This document shows positions 17,608 to 26,876 of a stretch of 56,354 nucleotides of DNA, one piece after another. The DNA comes from an uncultured Spirochaetaceae bacterium. Its GTDB lineage: Bacteria; Spirochaetota; Spirochaetia; Sphaerochaetales; Sphaerochaetaceae. The translations under genes were made by a program, and so were the position numbers. The notes beneath the pieces are model-generated. The model made no database searches. It was not told the DNA's origin and worked only from the letters and a program-made list of their open reading frames with translations. Numbering within the stretch: the first letter of the stretch is position 1; the number at the start of each line of letters is the position of its first letter. The stretch is from assembly GCA_944389075.1 (NCBI GenBank), contig CALXLA010000035.1:1-56354 (forward strand). Reading direction: 5' to 3'.

Positions 17608-18726
17608 TCAGTTACGCTTTCTTAAAACATCAACTATTGCTTCCGCAATTTTTATCGCATCGTCAATCGTATTATTACTGCCAAAACTAATTCTAACAGT
17701 TCCCTCTGCATATTCATTTGGGACTCCAATAGCTTTAATTACATGTGAGATTTGTGTACTGCCAGAGTCACACGCAGACCCCGTAGATATAGCAATTTTC
17801 TTTAAATCTAGACGGTGCAAAAGAGTCTCTCCACTGATTCCTCTAACTGAAATACTCGTATTCCCAGGAATTCCCAGAGGATCCCCGTTACATATAAAAT
17901 CTACTTTATTCCTTTCCAGCGTATTAAGGAAAATATCTTTTATTGTTCTTAGATTCTGACTAATAGCAAAAAGATTATCACAATTCTTTTTTAGTGCTGT
18001 AGCCATTCCAACTATTGCTGCTACGTTTTCCGTACCAGCACGCATTCTTCTTTCCTGCTTTCCCCCATGGACAATAGGTTTTATCTTAATGCCTCTTCGT
18101 ATATATAAGAACCCAATTCCTTTTGGTCCATTAAACTTATGTGCTGAAGCGGAAAGGAGATCCACATTCAGTGAATTAACATTTATTGGAACATGCCCTA
18201 CAGCTTGAACAGCATCAGTATGGAATATTGAATGATTTTCATGAGCAATACTAGCAAGTTCTGATATTGGTTCTATTGTTCCAATCTCATTATTCGCAAA
18301 CATAATAGATACTAAATTTGTTTTATGAGAAATCTGATTTAAGAGCATTTTGGGCAAAACTATCCCTGTACTGTCTACATCAAGATAGGTAATGTTCGCT
18401 CCACAATCTTCCAAATATTTACAAGTATTTAGAATAGCATGATGTTCAATCTTGCTCGTAATAATATGAGCCTTAGCATTATCTAAAGTTCCTAAAATTG
18501 CCCAATTATCACTCTCTGTACCACCTGAAGTAAAATATATCTCATCTGCGTTTGCCCCAATACAACTTGCAATCAATTCTCTCGAATCTGATATGACCTT
18601 TCGAGGTGCTTGTGCAAATGAATATGGTTGAGATGGATTACCAAACTCTTCTTGTAACCAAGGTAGCATTGCATGCAAAGCATCTATATCTAGCCTTGTT
18701 GTTGCAGCATTATCAGCATAAATCAC
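17608..18726 (-). CDS. Cysteine desulfurase (IscS/NifS/DndA-like)
   Basis: A 372-aa PLP enzyme that converts cysteine to alanine plus an enzyme-bound persulfide. The N-terminus IYADNAATTRL, the PLP lysine in SAHKFNGPKG (Lys197), and the persulfide cysteine in STGSACDSG (Cys319) are all present. The frame opens at 18789 inside the upstream gene, but the true start is almost certainly the GTG at 18726: AGGAG stands a few bases ahead of it and it gives the family N-terminus. It is the last gene of the BREX operon, 13 bases after the 66-aa gene. No IscU or other cluster-assembly gene is nearby, so a dedicated role as sulfur donor to BrxP, like DndA with DndC, is inferred. Confidence 0.9.
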   Translation of the reverse strand: MIYADNAATTRLDIDALHAMLPWLQEEFGNPSQPYSFAQAPRKVISDSRELIASCIGANADEIYFTSGGTESDNWAILGTLDNAKAHIITSKIEHHAILNTCKYLEDCGANITYLDVDSTGIVLPKMLLNQISHKTNLVSIMFANNEIGTIEPISELASIAHENHSIFHTDAVQAVGHVPINVNSLNVDLLSASAHKFNGPKGIGFLYIRRGIKIKPIVHGGKQERRMRAGTENVAAIVGMATALKKNCDNLFAISQNLRTIKDIFLNTLERNKVDFICNGDPLGIPGNTSISVRGISGETLLHRLDLKKIAISTGSACDSGSTQISHVIKAIGVPNEYAEGTVRISFGSNNTIDDAIKIAEAIVDVLRKRN

Positions 18727-18739
18727 GTTAGCTCCTATA

Positions 18740-18940
18740 CTATTGAAATAAGGTGCACCCTTCGTCTTTAAACTCTTCGATTTTAGCAATCAACTCATCT
18801 GAAGAGACTTCAAGATAATCAGCTAGACAATTAATGCAATAAAAATGACTAGCCTTCTGATCTATCAACTTCTTTGTTAAGCCAATTTCATTTTTTGTTA
18901 ACGGCTCTTTACCGCAAACATAGCATTTTCTCCTAACCAT
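18740..18940 (-). CDS. Four-cysteine (zinc-ribbon-like) small protein
   Basis: A 66-aa protein with two CxxC pairs (Cys6/Cys9 and Cys35/Cys38) and a further Cys62, followed by an acidic helical tail. The spacing fits a zinc ribbon or a sulfur/iron-sulfur carrier. I do not recognise a named family. Its ATG immediately follows the TAA of the BrxL gene with no gap, with AGAGG just upstream inside that gene, and the desulfurase GTG follows 13 bases after its stop. Its position between a BREX effector and a cysteine desulfurase suggests a role in sulfur relay or in tethering the desulfurase, but that is inference. Confidence 0.75.
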   Translation of the reverse strand: MVRRKCYVCGKEPLTKNEIGLTKKLIDQKASHFYCINCLADYLEVSSDELIAKIEEFKDEGCTLFQ

Positions 18941-20431
18941 TTAATCTAAACCTCTTACATTAAATGTAGGCAAATCCTTGCCACTATATTCTACATCTAA
19001 TAGACCAAGTTGATATTTTATGGTATCCCTCATTTTTCTTGCACGAGTTAAGCAGTACTTTTTGAAAACATATGGTTCAATGTCAGATGCATGTTCAACA
19101 TGAGGAAACAACAGTTTTAAATATGCTGTGCTTATACGTTTGATTGCTTCTGTATCTCGTGTATCAGCTTGCTCAGGAACAATAATTAATTCATCAACTA
19201 TACTTCTATACGTCATATCACTACGTAGTTCATGCATTATTGAGCAAAAGTATTCAGAATTAAGAGCCCAGCCTCCCACTTTTAGATCATCATTCATGCG
19301 AGGAATATTCCAGCCTTTGATAAATCCATGAAATCTTTCTATAAGAGCTGACTCATGAAAAACTGATGGCAGTTCTGTGAACATATTACTATATCCATCA
19401 GCATCCATTATCTCTTTTCTTATATTTCCGCATAAGATGACGCCAGCATCAGCAACGCCCTTATAGTTTCCTACCGTAAAATTGCCTTGTTCCAAATACC
19501 CCTTTAAGGCAGCTCTCATTTCATCGGTATCTGTAAATGAAATTGTTTGGACCTCGTCTAGAGTAACAAAATCATTTCCAACAATAAGCCCCTCTTTTCT
19601 CTTAGTTTGATCATAGAACATTTTTGCACGACTCATCACACCACCACTAGACAACCAGCCATAACGACTTACATTGCCCAAAAGGTATGACTTCCCTGTT
19701 CCTTTAGGAGCAAGCTCTATCAGATTAAGCCTTTTCTCAACAAAAGGCAAAAGTCTTGTGAGCATTGTTAGTTTTTGTTCCTCATTTTTGTAGCCATTTG
19801 CATTATAGTCCACAGCGCCAAGCAAAATATCCATCCATTCTTCAACAGAAAACTCTTTTCGTGCTTCCTTATATTGATCTAAGTCAATTTGATATGGACA
19901 AAAGTTTTTAAATGAAACCAATTGAATTTTACCTTCTTTTGCCGGTTTGCTTTTCGAATGTTTTGTTTCAAAATCATATTCAATATCACATTCTTCAGGA
20001 GGAAGATATCCCAACGTTATCATCCCCCATATATCATTTCCTTTGACAAGATCGTCTTTACAAGCATCCCATACATCACTTTCTATCACAGTATCTTTAT
20101 TACCAAGTCCAAAGTCTGGTAAAGCAAAAGATACTTTGCCTGTCTTTACATCAATATCAACAGAAATTTTTGCTAGAAATTTTACCAACTCCCCTTCAAT
20201 GATTACTCTATTCTTAATAGCAGTCCAATCATCTTTTCGTGGAATAAATTTTCTAACAAAGCGAGATAAGTCATCTTTATCAAAATTACCTTCATTATCT
20301 TCAAATTTCTTCAAAAGCCAGTCTCTCATAAAAGAAGGCAGGCTAAGAGCAGAAAAGAAGTTGGTCTTCTTCAAATCCTTATATACTACCATTTCATCAA
20401 AGCAATCTCTAAGACGATCTATATAATCCAT
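18941..20431 (-). CDS. brxL: BREX protein BrxL, AAA+ domain without Lon protease domain
   Basis: A 496-aa protein of the BrxL family. An N-terminal region of about 230 residues precedes the AAA+ core with Walker A APKGTGKS (241-248), Walker B DFVTLDEVQ (about 287-295) and a later GNIRKEIMD sensor-like segment. In BREX, BrxL is a DNA-binding AAA+ assembly needed for phage exclusion. Full-length BrxL proteins are usually near 670 aa, with a C-terminal Lon-like domain; here the protein ends after the ATPase and a helical C-terminus, so no protease domain is visible. The frame opens at 20467, but the ATG at 20431 has GGAG seven bases upstream and lies four bases after the pglZ stop, so it is preferred. 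Confidence 0.88.
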   Translation of the reverse strand: MDYIDRLRDCFDEMVVYKDLKKTNFFSALSLPSFMRDWLLKKFEDNEGNFDKDDLSRFVRKFIPRKDDWTAIKNRVIIEGELVKFLAKISVDIDVKTGKVSFALPDFGLGNKDTVIESDVWDACKDDLVKGNDIWGMITLGYLPPEECDIEYDFETKHSKSKPAKEGKIQLVSFKNFCPYQIDLDQYKEARKEFSVEEWMDILLGAVDYNANGYKNEEQKLTMLTRLLPFVEKRLNLIELAPKGTGKSYLLGNVSRYGWLSSGGVMSRAKMFYDQTKRKEGLIVGNDFVTLDEVQTISFTDTDEMRAALKGYLEQGNFTVGNYKGVADAGVILCGNIRKEIMDADGYSNMFTELPSVFHESALIERFHGFIKGWNIPRMNDDLKVGGWALNSEYFCSIMHELRSDMTYRSIVDELIIVPEQADTRDTEAIKRISTAYLKLLFPHVEHASDIEPYVFKKYCLTRARKMRDTIKYQLGLLDVEYSGKDLPTFNVRGLD

Positions 20432-20435
20432 ACTT

Positions 20436-22712
20436 TTACTCCGTAAACAAATCGTCAAAATCGTCATTTAATTTTGCGATTTTACTTTTGATATCAAATT
20501 TAATCGTTCCGATTAAATCTTCTCCATCATATACATTTGCAGATACACCTTTCTTTGCTCGTTTTATATCTGGAATATCAATTGAATAGTAGTGATAGCC
20601 ATTATATGTTTGTGCTTTATAGCGCTTATCACCAATCACAATACTGATATTTTCTTTATGTTCAGCATCTAAAATGTAGATAACTATATTTGTACCTAAA
20701 TTTCGATCACAATATATTGAATTCTCATTAAGTAGCATAATTTTCAAATTACTTTGCTTCTTAAGGGAAAGAGTAATAACTGGGACGATAACTTCTTCTA
20801 AAGTAGCACCTCCATGCACTTCAACATTTGCTGCTCTACTATTTTTAAATCGACCATAGTTTGCCAAGACAAAATAACCATTTTCACGTACAGCCTGAGG
20901 AAGATCAGCATCAGGAAATTCCTTACAACATCTTCCCGAATGTTCTCCCTTGGTATCCGTCTCATACTTTTCTTCTTGATGATGAATTACAGCCAATCGA
21001 GATGCTCCATGGTCGCTTGCAATTACAAATTGTTTGCATTTATGTAATGCAAGCTCAGTTGTAGCATAATTCATCGCTTCCTCGATAACCTTCAGCTCTA
21101 AAGCTAAATGGACTGGTGCTTGCCCTGGCTGATAGTAATATCCGCCCTCCGCCTTGTGCTTTATTTCATCAAGCCTAGATTCTTTCTTTTTTCTAGAGTC
21201 GCTCCACTTATCATAGAACCCTCTGTTAATAGAAGTAATAGAAGGCAACGAAACATATGTAATATCTGTTTTAATCGACAACCCGTTTTTTTTCGCCAAA
21301 TACGAAATATAAGGAAGATATTCAATGCCTAGTGCATCTATCCAAAGCAAAAATGAATCCTTATCATCAGGAATACGTAATATTGCGCTATCTCTTGATT
21401 CGAGTCGAGTATATGGAAGTTCTGATGCATTCTGGTTCACCAAATCCATAAACTCTGGTGTTATTCTATTTTCTAGCTTGAGATATCTATATTGCTTAAA
21501 ATATTGTGTTAATTTATCCGAGAGTTTTCCACAATCAAATGGATATTCACTTAAATATTGAGACAGTGCAGGATAAATTGTAGATATGTCATCAATATAG
21601 CCATTTTGGGATACCCATTTAATTATTTCTTCTTTCTCAATTTTAGTATTATCTGTTAAATGATAAATACATTCACTTGGATCTATATTATTTTCCTGGA
21701 TAAAATAAGCAATCTCAGATTCAGGATAATCTCGTATTATTCTTTTCCGTTCAAAATAAAACTTGTCAAAACGACTATCTTTTCGAGGTATCTGGATTAT
21801 TTTGGTAAGAACATTTCTACTCAAATCTTCATAATGATCTGTTTGTGTAACAACGTATGCTAAGTAACTATTCTGAATATTTTCATAGTTCTGTTTTAGA
21901 GCTACAAAGAAAAGCCAATTCTTGTATTCTAAACCTGTACTTTTTTTGAAGAAGTCTTCTTCAAAATTATCTTGATATCCTCTATCCATTAGTAGCTTAT
22001 CTAAGCTGTACTTGTTTTTCTGAAGATCAAGAAATAGTCGCTCCCATTGAGCATCTTCGCCCATCTCTTTAGACAACCTTAATTTGGGAATATTATGTTT
22101 TACTGCATCAAATGCAGTCCTTATGTAAGTTATAGGTAGCAGTGAGTTGCTGTAATCTAATTCTGATTGAAAATAAATTAATCCTGTATTCCCATCTTCA
22201 AGCTCATGTAAAAGACCTTTTATTCCTTTTGCAACGTTTATATTTATTGTATACCTTGTACATACTGTATTTATTAATTCGTTTTCACTTTGGTCAATGT
22301 ACAAACGCTGCTGCTCTATTGTTCTAGTATCTTCGTTCAAGATGTCTTTTACATGCGAAGTAACATGCCGTAAGAGGAGGACAACCCGCGCCGTCCCCAG
22401 TGTGGTTTTTTCTAATCGGCGTATCAGCTTTTCAGCTACATTTGAACCTCTTATTGCCATAAACTCACCAAGGCCTATGAGGACGTGTTTATTTTCACGA
22501 TAGTCCATATCCAAAGTTCGAAAATAATCTATTACATCATCAATATTTGGGAACTTGTCTTCTTTAGGACAAAAATCGCTGATTCTATCAACAATTATGT
22601 TATTTTGTTTAAACTTGCTCAGTACTTGGTCATATTTTATATCCCCAACAATATAGAAGAAAGGCAATCCCTTTACGTCGGAAAAATACTGTTTTACCAT
22701 CTCACACAACAT
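20436..22712 (-). CDS. pglZ: BREX protein PglZ (alkaline-phosphatase-superfamily domain)
   Basis: A 758-aa protein. The C-terminal half is a PglZ domain: LLWIDALG (455-462) supplies the first metal aspartate, IASDHG (564-569) the second metal site, and HSGR (591-594) a further histidine. PglZ is the hallmark gene present in all BREX types; its domain belongs to the alkaline phosphatase/sulfatase superfamily, with nuclease or phosphodiesterase activity reported for some members. The N-terminal 400 residues are helical and unassigned. The ATG overlaps the TAA of brxC by one base (TAATG), so translation is coupled and the products are likely made in fixed ratio. Confidence 0.93.
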   Translation of the reverse strand: MLCEMVKQYFSDVKGLPFFYIVGDIKYDQVLSKFKQNNIIVDRISDFCPKEDKFPNIDDVIDYFRTLDMDYRENKHVLIGLGEFMAIRGSNVAEKLIRRLEKTTLGTARVVLLLRHVTSHVKDILNEDTRTIEQQRLYIDQSENELINTVCTRYTININVAKGIKGLLHELEDGNTGLIYFQSELDYSNSLLPITYIRTAFDAVKHNIPKLRLSKEMGEDAQWERLFLDLQKNKYSLDKLLMDRGYQDNFEEDFFKKSTGLEYKNWLFFVALKQNYENIQNSYLAYVVTQTDHYEDLSRNVLTKIIQIPRKDSRFDKFYFERKRIIRDYPESEIAYFIQENNIDPSECIYHLTDNTKIEKEEIIKWVSQNGYIDDISTIYPALSQYLSEYPFDCGKLSDKLTQYFKQYRYLKLENRITPEFMDLVNQNASELPYTRLESRDSAILRIPDDKDSFLLWIDALGIEYLPYISYLAKKNGLSIKTDITYVSLPSITSINRGFYDKWSDSRKKKESRLDEIKHKAEGGYYYQPGQAPVHLALELKVIEEAMNYATTELALHKCKQFVIASDHGASRLAVIHHQEEKYETDTKGEHSGRCCKEFPDADLPQAVRENGYFVLANYGRFKNSRAANVEVHGGATLEEVIVPVITLSLKKQSNLKIMLLNENSIYCDRNLGTNIVIYILDAEHKENISIVIGDKRYKAQTYNGYHYYSIDIPDIKRAKKGVSANVYDGEDLIGTIKFDIKSKIAKLNDDFDDLFTE

Positions 22713-25700
22713 TATGATTCCTTCCCTCCACTACTAATAATCTTAGCTCCTAATTCTATATCCTTTTCAACAAGGTTCTTGAGCCATGTCTTTAGTTGAT
22801 CTTCAGTCATCGCATCGATTGCACTTATTACCGAATCACTACCACCGGAATAGTATTCAGCCTCTGCCATTTTCTTTATTTCATCACTAATTAAAGGATC
22901 ATCGCACCACTCATAAGCAGGAATATTGGTGGATTCAAGTCTATCCCGAATCTGATTTATATCAGTAAGAATGCCTGCATATGATTTAACTAAGCGATCA
23001 AAAAAGCATTTGTCCCTAAAGTCACGATCTGCAATAGATTCAAAGAAAGTAGCAGTCTCCAGGAAGTTCAATGCATTTTTAATTTCGCTCTCATTCTGTT
23101 GACCACCATTAAGAACAGAAAAAGCTTTTTTGGCAGCGCTATATATTTGCGGGTCAATACAACAAAGAATAGGAGTTCTATGTTGCTCTGACCATTGCAT
23201 AGGTGTCTTTGATCCATTTGTTTTACTGCTCCAAAGGCTGTAAAGCTGATTTTTAACTTGATTTTTGCGATAATCTGTAGCTGCTTTCTTTACAACCTCA
23301 TTCCCCTTAGTTGAAGTTAATACAAACATATCTTCCGTAATGGAATTCTTAATATCCTCACACTCCTCAGGGGTAAACCCATTTAGGTATGGAGAATAAA
23401 GATCTATGAAAACATGTAAAGGAGAGCCTATCAGACTATGTAGCTCTACATTATGCATAATCAGCTCGTCATATATTGTTTTGAGATCTGCTGGTAAAAT
23501 ATCTTCGTAATTTGCCACCTTTAGCAAGATCGTAACTAACATACTTAGATTTGGGAATTTAGCTTTCAAAGACTCACCAGATAATCCCAAAAACTTTAGC
23601 GTTTCTCTCCAAGCTTTAAACGTATCTTCCTTAGTACTCTTTTGTACATTTAAAATACTGTTCGATACATTAATGAAGCTGTATTCAATTATTAGCTTTC
23701 GAATCTCATCTTCTCCAGTTGACAAGTTCCACAAGGCTGCGTATTTGACGCTAAACAGTTTCTTGATATCAGCCAATAAATGTTCAGTTGCTCCTATGTC
23801 ATTTGCTAAAGAAGTAAGCTTACCACCTTCAAAATGTTGGATAAACAGAGACATTCCTTTTTGACAATTCTCTTCTGTCAATAAAGCCCGTAAATTATCT
23901 CCATAAGTATTTCTACCAAGATTTATCTTTCCTATTTCAATTGCAATAGAATGAGCCTTATCAGCTTCATTCTGGATCAACTCCATATATTTTTTGACAA
24001 TATCAAAGACACCATTATCATCCACCTCTTCAAGCGCCCATACAGGGAATATGAATTCTCTCATTCTTTTTTGAATCAGATTAATTGTTTGAGAAATAGA
24101 AGAACATGAATCTGGATTTATTCGCCAAGCCTTTTCCGTTAATTCATAAAAAGACTTTTCTTCAGGTGTAAGACTTACAATATATGCTGATTTACTTTTC
24201 CTTGAATAGAAGTTACCTATCGTCTCAGCAAGCTTATCGCTTGTCATTGGCTCTTGATGACCTTCACAATCTAGGAAACGATAGGGCTCTGACTTATATT
24301 CTTTAAGCAAGAAACCAACAATGAATGCAGTTAAATTTGATGGTGCATATCCATAAGTCTCTTCTAAGAATAAACAAATCGTTTCAATTGAAATTCTGCC
24401 ACTTTCCTTGAATGCTTTGGAGATTAAATCATCAACTGCTAATTTGACTATTGAAAACGGATCGTTTTCTAAATCAGGATCCTTCCAATACTCTTTTATA
24501 TTCCAAACCTTGTTTAAGACCCTATTTTCACATCCTGCAATTAATCCCTTTACTTCTGTCTCTTTAAAACCAAATCGTGCAACCTGTTTCGGCTGAGTAA
24601 CCTTGAGCTGATTCTCTGTTAAACCTTTTATAAAATCAGGGATAAATTCAAAACGTTGTAAGACAAATGTTCTCATGATTGTATAAACATCATTAATTCC
24701 AGCAGCTTTCTCTCCATCTTGATTCGAATAAGACCATACAATGAATGATCCATCATGTAATCGTGATTTCCATGCAACTGAAAGAACTTCCTTTGCCTTT
24801 CTACCATTCTCCTTCGCTTGTTGAGCATTATTTCCTGTATAGTAGCTCGCCATTGCAGAATAATTTACGTATTCCTCAAAAGCCTCACGTCCCAACGGTG
24901 TTGATAGGGTATCTATTACAATTATATTTTTGTAATCCTCATTCGAAATAGTTTTCTTAATTTGATTTCGGAATATTAGAGCCTCATCCTCAGTCTTTGC
25001 AACTGCAAGAACAGCATAAAAATGCCAGCCAAAATCTTTGACCTTAAGCTGATCCATTATCTTTGTAAAATTATGTATGGTGACAACAGGCAGTGAACCT
25101 TTGTCCATATTGTCCGAATATCGCAATCTCAGAGGCGGTGTTAGGCTAAGCGAAGTTGCAATTTCTTCACCTTCCTCAACTAACTTAGATATGTTTGCAA
25201 GTTTTCTTATATCTTCTTTAAACTTATCAATCTTAGTACTATCACCGGCTAAAACAGCTGCAGCATAAACCTGACGCCCATCCACGCTAGGTGTTTTGAT
25301 AAGAATCCCTTTATCAACAAGTCCTTTTGCCAAACCTTTACACTCATTAGCATATTCTTCTGCATCTCCCTCAAATGCATAGGAGAGGCTCTGATCCGTT
25401 GGCTTTAGCAAAGGAATTGCACCACCGAGACGTTGATCAACAGCTTGCATAATTAAGATTGTTTTCAACACAACCTTTTCTTTTTCTATAAGATTTGCTT
25501 GCTGTGGATAGGTATCCAGAATAAGTTTTATATCAGATGTTAAATAGTCTTTTCCTTTTTCATAGAAAAAGTCCCACAGCATGTCAATGGTGAGCAAGCG
25601 ACGATCAGATAATGGGCTAGCATTTTGAATAAACCATTGGAAAGCATGCGCATCTAAATCTCTTGGAGTCTTTATAAAATCAAACATACTTCTCTGGTTT

Positions 25701-26875
25701 GATTGAAATGCAGATGCTATATTTTTTAGAACCAGAGCCGCCATTGGGTGAATAGGAAGCATCTTTTTCATCACGTCATCATTTTTAACATCCACAGCTT
25801 TCATAACGGCATTCTTTGAAGCATCAACCGAGTCGCTTAAGTCATTTATAGTTTTTTCCCACTGACTCTTTGCTGCATCTATTACAGAAAAAGCATGTCC
25901 TATTAACTCAAATGCAATATTAGAAGGAAGAGTTATCTCAATTTGAACAAAACGCTGCATCACGACACTCATGGGGTCGTCTCGAGAGACCGTAGCTCCT
26001 GCAATAGAAGTTATAGGATGGGTAACAATAACAAAATAAAAATGTGTTTCCTGACACAGAGACACTATCTTTTGGAATTCATCTAATGAACTGCGATTTT
26101 GGCGGAAGAATCCACTAAACTCATCCCAAATTAAAACAATCTTCGTACGGTTTTTTTCTATTACATCTTTTATCCAATCAGAAAGAGAATCGGCCGTTAA
26201 ATTCAAGGCAGTAATACCTTCTTTTGTAGCCATCTTAAATATACTTTCCATTAAGTCCGATACATCACTACTCTTTCTCAATGAATTTATTATTTCATCT
26301 GCACTAGACTGTGAAAATTCTGACATCCATTCTGGCTTTTTCAAAAGCTCGTTCACAAACCCATTATGTGCCGTATCAGACAGCCAGCTGATAACACTTT
26401 CTTTAAGAGTATTTTCTCCTTTATATGCATTTGGAATAGCATCAAGAGCATTTCGGATACTTTCTTGGATGGCAAGGAAAAGTAATTGGGGCGATGTGAT
26501 ACTTCCAGAGGCATAACGATAGGCAGGTAATACACCTTGTTCTTTATGCCCAATTAGCTTATTCAATAGAACATGATTCTTTCGTAAAGAGTCATAACGA
26601 TTCCAATATTCTTGAAGTTCATCATCTGGAACTTCCAAAATCCTTTTTAAAGCATAAGCACACTGGGACTTTCCTGTTCCGTATGCACCATGAATCCAAA
26701 TCGAACGATTTGTTGTTCCTCCTAACATCTTCTCAACGTTATTCAGCAAATTAATAAAAGTTTCGTGTGGGTAAGTTGTCTCCCAAGGAGCACCAGCGTT
26801 AATCGCAGACTCATCTATGCAAGGAAAATAAGATTCATTTACATTGAAATATTCACAGTATTTATTGACAGCCAT
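22712..26875 (-). CDS. brxC: BREX protein BrxC/PglY-type large ATPase
   Basis: A 1387-aa P-loop ATPase, near the usual size of BrxC (about 1200). Walker A is GAYGTGKS (63-70) and Walker B VLIWDEF (247-253), followed by helical regions of the ORC/STAND-like type and a long C-terminal helical scaffold. BrxC/PglY is the second universal BREX component and is needed for both modification and exclusion, probably as a DNA-bound motor. The ATG comes one base after the brxP stop, and the gene overlaps pglZ by one base. No frameshift is seen over the 4.2 kb, so the system appears intact. Confidence 0.92.
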   Translation of the reverse strand: MAVNKYCEYFNVNESYFPCIDESAINAGAPWETTYPHETFINLLNNVEKMLGGTTNRSIWIHGAYGTGKSQCAYALKRILEVPDDELQEYWNRYDSLRKNHVLLNKLIGHKEQGVLPAYRYASGSITSPQLLFLAIQESIRNALDAIPNAYKGENTLKESVISWLSDTAHNGFVNELLKKPEWMSEFSQSSADEIINSLRKSSDVSDLMESIFKMATKEGITALNLTADSLSDWIKDVIEKNRTKIVLIWDEFSGFFRQNRSSLDEFQKIVSLCQETHFYFVIVTHPITSIAGATVSRDDPMSVVMQRFVQIEITLPSNIAFELIGHAFSVIDAAKSQWEKTINDLSDSVDASKNAVMKAVDVKNDDVMKKMLPIHPMAALVLKNIASAFQSNQRSMFDFIKTPRDLDAHAFQWFIQNASPLSDRRLLTIDMLWDFFYEKGKDYLTSDIKLILDTYPQQANLIEKEKVVLKTILIMQAVDQRLGGAIPLLKPTDQSLSYAFEGDAEEYANECKGLAKGLVDKGILIKTPSVDGRQVYAAAVLAGDSTKIDKFKEDIRKLANISKLVEEGEEIATSLSLTPPLRLRYSDNMDKGSLPVVTIHNFTKIMDQLKVKDFGWHFYAVLAVAKTEDEALIFRNQIKKTISNEDYKNIIVIDTLSTPLGREAFEEYVNYSAMASYYTGNNAQQAKENGRKAKEVLSVAWKSRLHDGSFIVWSYSNQDGEKAAGINDVYTIMRTFVLQRFEFIPDFIKGLTENQLKVTQPKQVARFGFKETEVKGLIAGCENRVLNKVWNIKEYWKDPDLENDPFSIVKLAVDDLISKAFKESGRISIETICLFLEETYGYAPSNLTAFIVGFLLKEYKSEPYRFLDCEGHQEPMTSDKLAETIGNFYSRKSKSAYIVSLTPEEKSFYELTEKAWRINPDSCSSISQTINLIQKRMREFIFPVWALEEVDDNGVFDIVKKYMELIQNEADKAHSIAIEIGKINLGRNTYGDNLRALLTEENCQKGMSLFIQHFEGGKLTSLANDIGATEHLLADIKKLFSVKYAALWNLSTGEDEIRKLIIEYSFINVSNSILNVQKSTKEDTFKAWRETLKFLGLSGESLKAKFPNLSMLVTILLKVANYEDILPADLKTIYDELIMHNVELHSLIGSPLHVFIDLYSPYLNGFTPEECEDIKNSITEDMFVLTSTKGNEVVKKAATDYRKNQVKNQLYSLWSSKTNGSKTPMQWSEQHRTPILCCIDPQIYSAAKKAFSVLNGGQQNESEIKNALNFLETATFFESIADRDFRDKCFFDRLVKSYAGILTDINQIRDRLESTNIPAYEWCDDPLISDEIKKMAEAEYYSGGSDSVISAIDAMTEDQLKTWLKNLVEKDIELGAKIISSGGKES

Positions 26876-26876
26876 A

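Noticed and set aside
17318-17690. Two overlapping short frames in the left flank of the island as transposase remnants
   Set aside because: Neither shows DDE or other transposase motifs, and one runs antisense into the desulfurase gene.
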